64,000 bases of DNA. It comes from Bradyrhizobium liaoningense (GTDB lineage: Bacteria; Pseudomonadota; Alphaproteobacteria; Rhizobiales; Xanthobacteraceae). This document shows, in pieces, positions 53,693 through 62,540 of the stretch (within the stretch, counting starts at the first letter, position 1; each line of letters begins with the position of its first letter). The notes under the pieces are model-generated. The model ran no database searches and was not told where the DNA came from. It saw nothing but the letters and a program-made list of their open reading frames with translations. A program made the translations under genes and the position numbers. Location: assembly GCF_018130825.1 (NCBI RefSeq), contig NZ_JAFCJS010000001.1, positions 1,116,001-1,180,000 on the forward strand. The letters are read 5' to 3'.

Positions 53693-53717
53693 TCACCTCT
53701 CCCTGTTGGAGAGGTGA
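53693..53717. terminator. Hairpin between convergent ppx and terC
   Basis: TCACCTCTCC-CTGTT-GGAGAGGTGA, a perfect 10-bp stem 1 base after the ppx stop and 22 bases before the terC stop. There is no T-run, so it may stop transcription only weakly or protect RNA ends from both sides. Confidence 0.6.
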
Positions 53718-53739
53718 CGCGGGCGCCCCCTCGAAAAGC

Positions 53740-54600
53740 TTACTCCGCCGACGCCTTGGCGTGGCGCTCGGAGGATTCGAGCGCTGCCGCACTCAGACTG
53801 CGCCGGCGCCAGATGGTGCCGACGACCAGCACGACGACGACGCCGAGCGCTGCGCAGAGATATTCGCCGCCTCCCCCGCCATGGCCGAATTGCGGCGGGA
53901 TGCGGAACGCGCCGAGGATCGAATCCAGCGAGGCGCCGAGCGGGCCGTCGAACAGCGTGTGCAGCCTCGGCGCGATGCCTGGATCGGTCGCGATCACTTC
54001 GCCCGCGATCCAGCCGAGCAGCGCCGCACCGGCCCACACCAGCACCGGCAGCTTGGCCAGCAGGGCCATGATCAGCGCCGCACCGGCGACGATCAAGGGA
54101 ACGCTGATGGCAAGGCCGAGGATCAGCAGCGGCACGCTGCCATTGGCAGCAGCGGCGACCGCAATGACGTTGTCCAGACTCATGACGATGTCGGCGACCA
54201 CGACGATCTGGATGGCCTGCCACAGATGCGAGGCGGACTCGACGTCGTCCTCGTCCTCGTTCTCCGGCACCAAGAGCTTGGCCGCGATCACGATCAGCGC
54301 GAGACCGCCGACCAGCTTGAGGTACGGCAGCTCCATCAGGGTCGCGACGATGCCGGTGAAGATGATGCGCAGCATCACCGCCGCGCCCGCACCGAAGATC
54401 ATGCCCCACAGCCGGTGCCGCGGCGAGAGACCGCGGCAGGCGAGCGCGATCACCAGCGCGTTGTCGCCAGACAAGAGGATGTTGATCCAGATGATCTTGC
54501 CGACCGCAATCCAGAAGGTCGGTTCGGCCATCTCATTGCGGAACTGGGTGAAGAACGCCCCGATCGTAGCGGGATCGAAGATCTGCCAGAGCCAGCTCAC
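53740..54600 (-). CDS. TerC-family membrane protein
   Basis: A 286-residue integral membrane protein with about seven helices. The paired motifs NILLSGDNALVIALACR and VVVADIVMSLDNVIAVAAA, each with the Ser/Asp-Asn centre, define the TerC/YjbE group, associated with metal efflux (notably manganese) and metalation of exported enzymes. A His/Gly-rich loop (PQFGHGGGGGEYL) and an Arg-rich C-terminus are extra. Start ATG 54600. Confidence 0.9.
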   Translation of the reverse strand: MSWLWQIFDPATIGAFFTQFRNEMAEPTFWIAVGKIIWINILLSGDNALVIALACRGLSPRHRLWGMIFGAGAAVMLRIIFTGIVATLMELPYLKLVGGLALIVIAAKLLVPENEDEDDVESASHLWQAIQIVVVADIVMSLDNVIAVAAAANGSVPLLILGLAISVPLIVAGAALIMALLAKLPVLVWAGAALLGWIAGEVIATDPGIAPRLHTLFDGPLGASLDSILGAFRIPPQFGHGGGGGEYLCAALGVVVVLVVGTIWRRRSLSAAALESSERHAKASAE

Positions 54601-54644
54601 AATAAGTCCTTTCGCCCAGTCGCCTTAACTCTTCAGCTGATCGA

Positions 54645-55067
54645 TCAGCCGACGATCTCGTTGCCCGAGAAGAACTGCGCGATCTCGATCGCGGCGGTCT
54701 CCGGCGCATCCGAGCCGTGTGCGGAGTTCTCGCCGATCGACTTTGCGTAGAGCTTGCGGATGGTACCCTCCGCCGCCTTGGACGGATCGGTCGCACCCAT
54801 CGCGTCGCGATACTTGGCGATGGCGTTCTCGGCCTCCAGGACCTGGACGACGACCGGGCCCGAGGTCATGAACTCGACGAGCTCGCCGAAGAACGGGCGG
54901 GCCTTATGGACGGCATAGAAGGTCTCGGCCTGTTCCTTGGTCATGCGGATGCGCTTCTGCGCGACGATGCGCAGGCCCGCCTTCTCGATCACGGCGTTGA
55001 CCGCACCGGTCAGGTTACGCGCGGTCGCGTCGGGCTTGATGATCGAGAAAGTGCGTTCGATGGCCAT
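54645..55067 (-). CDS. ndk: Nucleoside diphosphate kinase
   Basis: A 140-residue enzyme transferring the gamma-phosphate between nucleotides through a phospho-His. [18 protein letters not shown] is the family start, and the active site is His117 in [14 protein letters not shown]. Start ATG 55067 after AAGGACAAGATT. Length is normal. Monocistronic, on the same strand as terC 44 bases away. Confidence 0.97.
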   Translation of the reverse strand: MAIERTFSIIKPDATARNLTGAVNAVIEKAGLRIVAQKRIRMTKEQAETFYAVHKARPFFGELVEFMTSGPVVVQVLEAENAIAKYRDAMGATDPSKAAEGTIRKLYAKSIGENSAHGSDAPETAAIEIAQFFSGNEIVG

Positions 55068-55379
55068 AATCTTGTCCTTGGGAAGAAAGCGGTGGTTCGG
55101 AGTTGCGGGGCTTATATCGGCGCCGTTGCCGGACGGCAAGCGACCGCCAGAGCCGTCTCACGGGCGCTTCGCCGCAGGCTGATCCGGGCGGATCAAGACG
55201 GGGATTACCGAGATTTCACCCAGATGAACCGAATCTGAAGCCCCCATTCAGGGTTTGGTTCAGCCTCGCCGGCGTAAGGTCGGGCCTATCGAAACCGAAG
55301 CCTGATCGACAGGCGGAACGTTTCGGCGGCCTTTCCATCGACGCGATAGCCCCGCGCCGGCAGTCTTGAGGAGATCACC
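55068..55379. other. Intergenic region between ndk and the Gly/His-rich protein gene
   Basis: About 310 bases with no supported gene. Frames here (for example 55103-55369) are Arg-rich and without ribosome sites. It must hold the ndk promoter and the promoter of the secreted protein gene. Confidence 0.5.
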
Positions 55380-55631
55380 ATGTTGAGGAAACTTTCGCTT
55401 GCCGCCGTCGCCGCGGTCGCGCTGGGTGCCGCGCTGGCACCGACCTCGGCCTCCGCGCACTGGCATGGCGGCGGCTGGGGCTGGCACGGCGGCGGCTGGC
55501 ATCACGGCTACGGCTGGGGTGGCCCGCGCGTCTATGCCCCCGTCTCCTACGGTTATGGCGGCTGCTATGTGCGCCGGCTGGTCCCGACCCCCTGGGGACC
55601 CCGCTGGCGACTGATCAACCGCTGCTACTGA
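55380..55631 (+). CDS. Secreted Gly/His/Trp-rich small protein
   Basis: An 83-residue exported protein. The signal peptide MLRKLSLAAVAAVALGAALAPTSASA is followed by a repetitive HWHGGGWGWHGGGWHHGYGWGG stretch and a Cys-paired C-terminus (GGCYVRRLVPTPWGPRWRLINRCY). Such proteins are common in Bradyrhizobium and may bind metal ions through the His or be stress-induced envelope proteins; that is inference. TTGAGGAGATCACC precedes the ATG, and a strong terminator follows. Confidence 0.85.
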   Translation: MLRKLSLAAVAAVALGAALAPTSASAHWHGGGWGWHGGGWHHGYGWGGPRVYAPVSYGYGGCYVRRLVPTPWGPRWRLINRCY

Positions 55632-55695
55632 GCCCGACAGCACCTTCTTAAAGCACCTTCCGACGGTACCTAAGCCCCCCAAGGTACCTCCTAGA

Positions 55696-55732
55696 GAGGC
55701 CCCGGTGATCCCCCCGCCGGGGCCTCGTTTTT
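55696..55732 (+). terminator. Rho-independent terminator
   Basis: GAGGCCCCGG at 55696 pairs with CCGGGGCCTC at 55717 (10-bp stem), followed by GTTTTTGG. It ends the Gly/His-rich gene transcript. Confidence 0.9.
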
Positions 55733-55843
55733 GGGCGGTTGCGTCCAATTCATACAATTTTTGCTAGAACGCCGGACATCCCCAAAGAATGGCGAAACCA
55801 TTTGGGGGGCCAATGACTTGGTACCGTATCGTTACTCTGCAAC

Positions 55844-56029
55844 ATGGAACCGGTCATGACTGGCCTTCTCGCCAATGACAGCGAACAGATCGACCGGCGC
55901 ACCAGCCGTTCGATCTGCGATGCGGTGGGCGAACGGCTCCAGCAGAGCCTGCGCCCCGAACCCCACTTGCCGACGCATCTCGAGCAGCTCCTGAACGAGC
56001 TGAAGCGACGCGAGCGCGAGTCGCACTGA
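55844..56029 (+). CDS. Small hypothetical protein, 61 residues
   Basis: A frame from ATG 55844 (or ATG 55856 after GGAACCGG) encoding a soluble helical peptide: DRRTSRSICDAVGERLQQSLRPEPHLPTHLEQLLNELKRRERESH. The regular Leu pattern and charged ends look like a real short regulatory or adaptor protein, and I recall similar ones as conserved unknowns in Bradyrhizobium. Its TGA is the first three bases of the palindromic repeat that follows. Confidence 0.65.
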   Translation: MEPVMTGLLANDSEQIDRRTSRSICDAVGERLQQSLRPEPHLPTHLEQLLNELKRRERESH

Positions 56030-56098
56030 GCATGATCCGGACCCGAAGGGCCGCGCCAGCGCAAAGTGCGAAGCGGTTTTCCGGAAAGATCATGCTCA
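56027..56098. repeat. Palindromic repeat with TGAGCATGATC ends
   Basis: TGAGCATGATC at 56027 is mirrored perfectly by GATCATGCTCA at 56088. The inner part includes AAGCGGTTTTCCGG. I recognise it as a repeat widespread in Bradyrhizobium and Rhodopseudomonas. Its first base triplet doubles as the stop codon of the small upstream gene. Confidence 0.85.
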
Positions 56099-56157
56099 AA
56101 CAATAGTCTTGCGGAAAAACGAGTTGCGTTCGACGCGCCTTGCGGTGACAAGGCCGC

Positions 56158-58020
56158 ATGCTTTCCATCACCAACCTCTCCATCCGCCTCGCCGGACGCC
56201 TTTTGATTGACCAGAGTTCCGTGCAGATCACGCCCGGATCCCGCGTCGGCATGGTCGGGCGCAATGGCACCGGCAAGTCGACCCTGTTCAAGGTGATCCG
56301 GGGTGAGCTGGCGGCCGAGCACGGCACGGTGACCCTGCCGCCGCGCTGGCGCGTCGGCAGCCTGGCGCAGGAGGCTCCGAATGGTCCCGAAAGCCTGATC
56401 ACGGTCGTGCTCAAGGCCGACCTCGAACGTGACGCGCTGCTGCACGAAGCAGAGAGCGCGACCGATCCGCATCGGATCGCCGAGATCCAGACCCGGCTCG
56501 TCGACATCGACGCGCATTCGGCGCCCGCACGCGCGGCTGCGATCCTCTCCGGCCTCGGCTTCTCCGCCGCCGATCAGCTCCGTCCCTGCGCCGAATTCTC
56601 CGGCGGCTGGCGGATGCGCGTCGCGCTCGCCGCGACGCTGTTCGCCGCCCCCGATCTGTTGCTGCTCGACGAGCCCACCAACTATCTCGACCTCGAAGGC
56701 ACGCTGTGGCTGGAGGATCACCTCGCGCACTATCCGCGCACGGTGATCGTGATCAGCCACGACCGCGACCTCCTGGAAAGCTCGGTCGACCAGATCCTGC
56801 ACCTCGAGCGCGGCAAGCTCACGCTCTACAAAGGCAGCTATTCCTCGTTCGAGGAGCAGCGCGCCGCGCGCGAGCTGCTCGATGCCAAAGCGGTCAAGCG
56901 ACAAGAGGCCGAGCGCGCCCGCCTGCAGGCCTTCGTCGACCGTTTCAAGGCCAAGGCCTCGAAGGCCCGCCAGGCGCAGTCACGCGTCAAGATGCTGGAG
57001 CGGCTGAAGCCGATCACGGCGCTCGTCACCGAGGACGTGCGCGAGATCAGCTTTCCCGCGCCGGAGAAGATCCTGTCGCCGCCGATCATCGCCGTCGACA
57101 ACGCCTCGGTCGGCTACGATCCGGCGAGTCCCGTGCTGGGCCGCGTGACCTTGCGCATCGACAATGACGACCGCATCGCGCTGCTGGGAGCCAACGGCAA
57201 CGGCAAGTCGACACTGGTCAAGCTGCTCGCCGGGCGCCTGGCGCCGTTCTCGGGCAAAGTGACGCGCGCGGACAAGCTGTCGATCGCCTATTTCGCGCAG
57301 CACCAGCTCGACGAGCTCAACGAGGACGCCTCCGCCTACGACCACGTCCGCAAGCTGATGGGCGATGCGCCCGAAGCAAAAGTCCGGGCGCGCGCCGGCG
57401 CGATCGGCTTCTCCGGCAAGGCCGCCGACACCAAGGCGGGCAAATTGTCGGGCGGCGAGAAGGCGCGGCTGCTACTCGGCCTTGCCACCTTCTTCGGCCC
57501 CAACATGATCATCCTGGACGAGCCCACCAACCATCTCGACATCGACAGCCGCGGCGCGCTCGCGGAGGCAATCAACGAGTTCCCCGGCGCGGTGATCATG
57601 GTCTCGCACGACCGCTATTTGATCGAGGCCTGCGCCGATCGGCTCTGGATCGTCGCCGACCGCACCGTCACCAATTACGACGGCGACCTCGACGAATACC
57701 GCCGCCTGGTGCTATCGGCGCGCAATGCGGAACCCGCGCCGCGCGAACGCAGTGCGCCAAGCGAAAAGCCGCAGCGTCCGAAGTCGGACAATCGCGGCTC
57801 GCTGAGGAAGCGCATCGCGGAGGCCGAAGCCGAGATCGCCCGCGTCGGCGACATCATCGCCAAGATCGACACGGCGCTCGCCCTGCCCGACATTTTTACG
57901 CGCGATCCCAAGCAGGCCGCGCAATTGTCAAAAGCGCGCGCCAATGCCGCCGACGCGCTGGCGCGCGCGGAAGAGCAATGGCTGGAGGCGAGCACGCAGT
58001 TCGACGAGGCGGCGGGGTAG
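56158..58020 (+). CDS. ABC-F family ATPase
   Basis: A 620-residue soluble protein with two nucleotide-binding domains and no membrane part. Walker A motifs are GRNGTGKST (residues 34-42) and GANGNGKST. The signatures are FSGGWRMRVALA and LSGGEKARLLLG, each followed by LLLDEPTN. An interdomain linker rich in charged helix (QEAERARLQAFVDRFKAKASKARQAQSRV) and a coiled-coil C-terminus (about 540-620) match the YheS/Uup group, which acts on ribosomes to relieve stalls. Start ATG 56158. Monocistronic. Confidence 0.95.
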   Translation: MLSITNLSIRLAGRLLIDQSSVQITPGSRVGMVGRNGTGKSTLFKVIRGELAAEHGTVTLPPRWRVGSLAQEAPNGPESLITVVLKADLERDALLHEAESATDPHRIAEIQTRLVDIDAHSAPARAAAILSGLGFSAADQLRPCAEFSGGWRMRVALAATLFAAPDLLLLDEPTNYLDLEGTLWLEDHLAHYPRTVIVISHDRDLLESSVDQILHLERGKLTLYKGSYSSFEEQRAARELLDAKAVKRQEAERARLQAFVDRFKAKASKARQAQSRVKMLERLKPITALVTEDVREISFPAPEKILSPPIIAVDNASVGYDPASPVLGRVTLRIDNDDRIALLGANGNGKSTLVKLLAGRLAPFSGKVTRADKLSIAYFAQHQLDELNEDASAYDHVRKLMGDAPEAKVRARAGAIGFSGKAADTKAGKLSGGEKARLLLGLATFFGPNMIILDEPTNHLDIDSRGALAEAINEFPGAVIMVSHDRYLIEACADRLWIVADRTVTNYDGDLDEYRRLVLSARNAEPAPRERSAPSEKPQRPKSDNRGSLRKRIAEAEAEIARVGDIIAKIDTALALPDIFTRDPKQAAQLSKARANAADALARAEEQWLEASTQFDEAAG

Positions 58021-58103
58021 ATTCAAAACCTCGAAAACAACCCCATGCACAGTACAGGTAATGAATCACCTAGCCGCAAGTCACTGAACCGCGTGATCTT
58101 TAC

Positions 58104-59069
58104 TCAATCCGCATATTGCCCCGCCGCCTTGATGATCGGCGCCCAGCGATCGACCTCGCTGGCCAGCATCGCACCTAACGCCTCCGGCGTCGCCTTGTCC
58201 TGCGGGACCGGCTCGGTGTTGATGTCGTTGAACCGGGCGATCAATGTAGGATCCCTCAGCGCGGCCTGAAGCGCCGCCGTCAGCTTCTGAACGACCGCGG
58301 GCGGCGTGCCCTTGGGAGCATAGAGGCCGTGCCAGACGCCGAGCTCGAAACCCTTGAGGCCGGCCTCGTCAGCGGTCGGCAGATCGGGAAGGCTCTTCAG
58401 CCGCTCCTTGGTGGTGATCGCATAGGCCTTGACCTGTTTGGCCGTGATCGGGCCGGTCGTGTTCGTCGCCTGGTCGCAGGTGAGATCGATCTGCTTGCCG
58501 AGCAGATCGTTCATGATCGGACCATTGCCCTTGTAGGGCACCGTGGTGAGCTGCTTCTGGATCGCCGTCATGAACAGCATGCCGCAGAGATGCGATGCCG
58601 CACCTAACCCGGCATTGGCATAAGTCAGCTTGTCGCCCTGCTGCTGGGCGTAGGCGACCAGTTCCTTGAGCGTGTCGGCCGGGAAATCCGGACGCGCGAT
58701 GATGGTCATCGGCGCATTGGTCACAAGCCCGATCGGCGCAAAGGCCGTCTTCGTGTCGTAGCTCAGATTGCGGTACAGCGTGGCCGCGGTCGAAATGCCG
58801 ACGTGATGGACCAGCAGCGTGTAGCCGTCCGGCTGGGCACGCGCGGCGCGGGTGGTGCCGATCGTGCCGCCGGCGCCGGTCGCGTTCTCGACGATGATCT
58901 GCTGGCCGAGCGATTTCCCCATCGCCGCCGCGGTCAGGCGCGCGATGGTATCCGTCGGTCCGCCCGCGGCGTACGGCACCAGCACGGTAATCGGCCGCGA
59001 CGGATAGTCCTGGGCAACCGCCGAGCCGAGCGACATGAGCAGAGCCGATACGAGGGCAATGAACCGCAC
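58104..59069 (-). CDS. Bug-type tripartite tricarboxylate transporter binding protein
   Basis: A 321-residue periplasmic binding protein. The signal peptide MRFIALVSALLMSLGSAVAQ precedes DYPSRPITVLVPYAAGGPTDTIARL, the Bug/TctC signature. IIVENATGAGGTIGTTRAARAQPDGYTLL, YKGNGPIMNDLLGKQIDL and FELGVWHGLYAPKGTP are also typical. GTG 59069 follows GGAGGAAATC, clearly better than upstream starts (59108, 59327). No TctAB permeases adjoin it, as is usual for the many orphan Bug proteins. The ligand is probably a carboxylate. Confidence 0.92.
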   Translation of the reverse strand: MRFIALVSALLMSLGSAVAQDYPSRPITVLVPYAAGGPTDTIARLTAAAMGKSLGQQIIVENATGAGGTIGTTRAARAQPDGYTLLVHHVGISTAATLYRNLSYDTKTAFAPIGLVTNAPMTIIARPDFPADTLKELVAYAQQQGDKLTYANAGLGAASHLCGMLFMTAIQKQLTTVPYKGNGPIMNDLLGKQIDLTCDQATNTTGPITAKQVKAYAITTKERLKSLPDLPTADEAGLKGFELGVWHGLYAPKGTPPAVVQKLTAALQAALRDPTLIARFNDINTEPVPQDKATPEALGAMLASEVDRWAPIIKAAGQYAD

Positions 59070-59596
59070 GATTTCCTCCAGTTTTTTTCTCACGCCATAT
59101 GAGCGCATTCTCGGCCGCACCGCCATCACGAAAGCGATTTCAGCAAAAGTGTCGCAATCACGATCATGATCGCGCATCCGACGCGGGTGGATATCGGTTG
59201 CGCATGGTCTCTCCGGAAAACCGCTTGAAAAGGCTCGAGCAAACATTCGCTGATTTTGGTCACGCGCATGCGCTGTCAATTCGCGACGACGAACAGCTTC
59301 GAAACAGACGTAGCACATGGCGCGCAACAGACCTGCGCAACGAGGCGGGTATCGGCATCAACCTATCCGATGAGCCTTGGCTCGCGCAGGTTCACTCGCC
59401 TCGTGCCGATGAAGGCATGACGCTCAGCGTCTATTCGCTCAAGCCGGACTCGAACTGGAAACCGCTCACCCGCCAACTCCTCGTGAGATCGAGAAGATGT
59501 GGCCCCAGAAAACCACGTTCCGGGGACTGAGCGGTCAGGTCCTGTCGTTCGAAGATGCAACGAAGGGACGGCCATAGCCCGTCCCGCAAGCTCGCC
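59070..59596. other. Gene-poor stretch with a degenerate repeat
   Basis: About 525 bases without a supported gene; frames on both strands are Arg-rich and lack family features. GATCATGATCGCGCATCC at 59163 and CCGGAAAACCGCTT at 59214 resemble pieces of the repeat at 56027-56098 in the opposite orientation, so an eroded copy is likely. Confidence 0.45.
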
Positions 59597-60118
59597 TTAC
59601 GCCGACTTCTTCTTCGGCTTCGGCTTGGCCGTCTTTGGCATGACCGGCGCTTCCGGCGTGCCCTCGATCGAGGACAAGCGTCCGGACGTGAACGTGTAGA
59701 TGCCGGCGCGCGGCCCGCTCGTCCAGGTGACCACCGCGACGCGACGGCCGGCGGCGTCATTGGAGAGATTGACGGTCGAGGGCGCGCCGATGCCGCGCAC
59801 CACGTCGCACTCGGTGTGGCCCAGCGCGACGGTGCCGCCCACGGGCGCCGTCGTCGATGCATTGGCGTCGGCCGGCCCGGGCGGCGGCGCCATGCCGGGA
59901 CAGGCGCCGTCGGCGCTAACCAGATCCTCGGCGCCCACCGGCTTGTCCGGGGTCAGCGGCGGCGATTCGATCGAGATGTTCTTGATGAAGAGACGCCCCG
60001 GTCTCTGGAACCATTCGGCATCCTTCGACAGCAGATCGGTCCCCGAGCAGCCCGCGAGCAGCGGCGCTACGGCGGCCAACGCAACTATGAGCGAGCCGGG
60101 AAGCTTTTGATGTCGCAC
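59597..60118 (-). CDS. Outer-membrane-type lipoprotein of unknown function
   Basis: A 173-residue lipoprotein: LAAVAPLLAGC places the lipid-modified Cys24. Mid-protein has GRLFIKNISIESPPLTPDKPVGAEDLV. The C-terminal domain (about 95-155, VALGHTECDVVRGIGAPSTVNLS...VVTWTSGPRAGIYTFTSGRLSSIE) resembles the BamE/SmpA/OmlA fold. The last residues are Lys/Pro-rich. A supporting role in envelope assembly is possible but unproven. Monocistronic. Confidence 0.8.
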   Translation of the reverse strand: MRHQKLPGSLIVALAAVAPLLAGCSGTDLLSKDAEWFQRPGRLFIKNISIESPPLTPDKPVGAEDLVSADGACPGMAPPPGPADANASTTAPVGGTVALGHTECDVVRGIGAPSTVNLSNDAAGRRVAVVTWTSGPRAGIYTFTSGRLSSIEGTPEAPVMPKTAKPKPKKKSA

Positions 60119-60245
60119 GATAAACTAAATTCCCCGCGTGAAGGACCAGCCCTAAGCGATTGTCCCAACATCACTTTGCGGCACGAAGGTGGCCAAAGCC
60201 AGCATCGCCCGGAAAGTACAAATTATCATTAATTGCGTTGGAGGG

Positions 60246-60698
60246 CTAATTCCGACGCTGCCACCGGCCCCGTTCGTCGGCCTGCCAATAGGTGACATCA
60301 AATCCCCGCGCCTTGCAATCCGTCCAGGCTGTGCGGGCCAAAGCGAGCGCATCCGGATCGTCGCCGTTGAACAGCAGCACCATGCGCTCATAGCCCTGCG
60401 CGTCCTCCGGCAGTGCGGCGTTGTCGACCAGGAAGCGGACATTGGCGCGGTTGGGATTGCCCTCCTCGATCGCCAGCACGATCGGCTGATCGGCGGCATC
60501 GTTCACCCGCCACGTCGCGTGCGGCAGGAAGGAATCGTCGCGATAGGTCCACAAATGCGCGTCGAGCGCGTCGGCGCGCTCCTCCGAGGTCGATTGCACC
60601 ACGACGCGCCAGCCGCGCTCGAGCGATTTCTCGAGAAGCGGCGGCAACACGTTCTCTACCGTCATGTTTTGCAGATGGTAGAACAGCACTTCGGTCAT
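60246..60698 (-). CDS. holC: DNA polymerase III chi subunit
   Basis: A 150-residue HolC protein of the clamp-loader complex, linking it to SSB. MTEVLFYHLQNMTVENVLPPLLEKSLERGWRVVVQ and ALDAHLWTYRDDSFLPHA are the family signature, and FNGDDPDALALARTAWTDCKARG is a recognisable C-terminal helix. It starts 4 bases after the pepA stop, the common pepA-holC arrangement. A further in-frame ATG at 60887 lies inside pepA and is not used. Confidence 0.93.
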   Translation of the reverse strand: MTEVLFYHLQNMTVENVLPPLLEKSLERGWRVVVQSTSEERADALDAHLWTYRDDSFLPHATWRVNDAADQPIVLAIEEGNPNRANVRFLVDNAALPEDAQGYERMVLLFNGDDPDALALARTAWTDCKARGFDVTYWQADERGRWQRRN

Positions 60699-60702
60699 TT
60701 GG

Positions 60703-62202
60703 TCACTTGCGCTCGTAATGGTCGGCGACCAGCCGGTCGAGCAGGCGGACGCCGTAGCCGCTTCCCCAGCTCTGGTTGATGTCGGTCTTCGGCGCGCCCA
60801 TGGCGGTGCCGGCGATATCGAGATGCGCCCAGGGCGTGCCGTCGACGAAGCGCTGCAGGAACTGCGCGGCCGTGATCGAGCCGCCATGGCGGCCGCCGGT
60901 GTTCTTCATGTCGGCGAACTGGGAATCGATCAGCTTGTCGTATTCCGGCCCGAGCGGCAGGCGCCAGACCTTCTCTCCGCTCTCGAGGCCGGCCGCGAGC
61001 AGGCGCTCGGCGAGTTCGTCGTTGTTGGAGAACATGCCGGCATGCTCGGTCCCGAGCGCGACCACGATCGCACCGGTCAACGTCGCCAGATCCACCATGA
61101 ATTTCGGCTTCAGCTTCTTGGCGACGTACCAGAGCACGTCGGCGAGCACGAGGCGGCCTTCGGCGTCGGTATTGATGATCTCGATGGTCTGGCCCGACAT
61201 CGAGGTGACGATGTCGCCCGGCCGCTGTGCATTGCCGTCGGGCATGTTCTCGACGAGGCCGATGGCGCCGACCACGTTGGCCTTGGCCTTGCGCGCCGCC
61301 AGCGCGTGCATCAGGCCGACGACGCAGGCCGCCCCGCCCATGTCACCCTTCATGTCCTCCATGCTGCCGGCCGGCTTGATCGAGATGCCGCCGGTGTCGA
61401 AGCAGACGCCCTTGCCGACGAAGGCGACCGGCGCCTCACCCTTCTTGGCCCCGTCCCAGCGCATGATCACGGTGCGGCTCGGCCGCGCCGAGCCCTGGCC
61501 GACGCCGAGCAGCGCGCCCATGCCGAGCTTCTGCATCGCCTTGACGTCGAGCACCTCGATCTTGACGCCGAGCTTGCGGAGCTGACCGGCGCGGCGCGCG
61601 AACTCCTCGGGGAACAGCACATTCGGCGGCTCGTTCACGAGGTCGCGGGCGATGACCACGCCGTCGACGACGTGGCCGGCCGAGGCAAAAGCCTTCTTCG
61701 CAGCAGTTGCGTCGCCAACCGCCAGCGAGATGTCGGCGCGCGAGCCGCCCTCCTCGCCGTCCTTCTTCTTGGTCTTGTAGCGGTCGAATTTGTAGGCGCG
61801 TAAGCGAAGGCCCGAGGCGATCGCGACCGCCTGCTCGCTCGTCATCGCGCCGCCGGGCAATTCCGCCATGATGGTCATGGCAGCTGTACCGGCCGTGAGC
61901 TTGCTCGCCGCCACGCCGCCGAACTTGAGGAAATCGCTCGCCTTCAGGCTCGCCGGCTTGCCGGCCCCGATCACCACCAGACGGGTGGCTTTCACGCCCT
62001 CCGGCGCCAGGATGTCCAGGGCCGCCCCGCTTTTACCTCTAAAGCCGGAGGCGGAGGCCGCCCGCTTCACGAGGTCGACAGCGCTTCCGAGCGCCTTGGC
62101 CGTCGCCGGGCCGAGCTTCAGGCCGTCGTCGCAGAACACGACCAGGATGCCACGGGCGGCAGCAGACAACGGGACGAAGCCGACCTTGATGGCATCGGAC
62201 AT
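60703..62202 (-). CDS. pepA: Leucyl aminopeptidase
   Basis: About 499 residues, M17 dizinc aminopeptidase. The C-terminal catalytic domain has [31 protein letters not shown] (Lys and Asp ligands), [32 protein letters not shown] (the NTDAEGRL signature with Asp and Glu) and [11 protein letters not shown]. The N-terminal macro-like domain spans residues 1-160. Start ATG 62202 follows GGAGGAGTTACCC. Cotranscribed with holC. Confidence 0.97.
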   Translation of the reverse strand: MSDAIKVGFVPLSAAARGILVVFCDDGLKLGPATAKALGSAVDLVKRAASASGFRGKSGAALDILAPEGVKATRLVVIGAGKPASLKASDFLKFGGVAASKLTAGTAAMTIMAELPGGAMTSEQAVAIASGLRLRAYKFDRYKTKKKDGEEGGSRADISLAVGDATAAKKAFASAGHVVDGVVIARDLVNEPPNVLFPEEFARRAGQLRKLGVKIEVLDVKAMQKLGMGALLGVGQGSARPSRTVIMRWDGAKKGEAPVAFVGKGVCFDTGGISIKPAGSMEDMKGDMGGAACVVGLMHALAARKAKANVVGAIGLVENMPDGNAQRPGDIVTSMSGQTIEIINTDAEGRLVLADVLWYVAKKLKPKFMVDLATLTGAIVVALGTEHAGMFSNNDELAERLLAAGLESGEKVWRLPLGPEYDKLIDSQFADMKNTGGRHGGSITAAQFLQRFVDGTPWAHLDIAGTAMGAPKTDINQSWGSGYGVRLLDRLVADHYERK

Positions 62203-62540
62203 GGGTAACTCCTCCAAAACATGGGGCTTTTTGCCGTTCTGCGGTCCCGGCCACAGGCCGGAGCTGAACGACGATTCACTGGACTTTACCCACTATGGGC
62301 CACCGGCCCGGCAGATGCCAAGCACCGCCGTGGCCGCCAGGCCACATCGAGCGAAATATTAACCATATATTGAGGGTGCCACGGGGCAGCCATTTTGTTG
62401 ACGGATCAACGGGATGGTAGTGAGAGAGTAAGCCGGTGGAAGCGGTGGTTGGCCGACCTTGGGGATCCCCTGACCGGGATTGGTCGGACAGCCGGAGTTG
62501 CGGCCTGCAGTGGGGCTTGGTGGGATTCGTGCGGTAGCGC
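62203..62540. other. Divergent promoter region of pepA and lptF
   Basis: About 340 bases with no supported gene. An AT-rich patch (AAATATTAACCATATATTGAG) near 62355-62375 and TTGACGGATCAACGG near 62398 are candidate promoter elements toward lptF. No repeat or small frame looks convincing. Confidence 0.5.

Noticed and set aside
59099..59530. 143-codon plus-strand frame
   Set aside because: Lacks a ribosome site and domain; overlaps the promoter of the Bug-type gene and a degenerate repeat.
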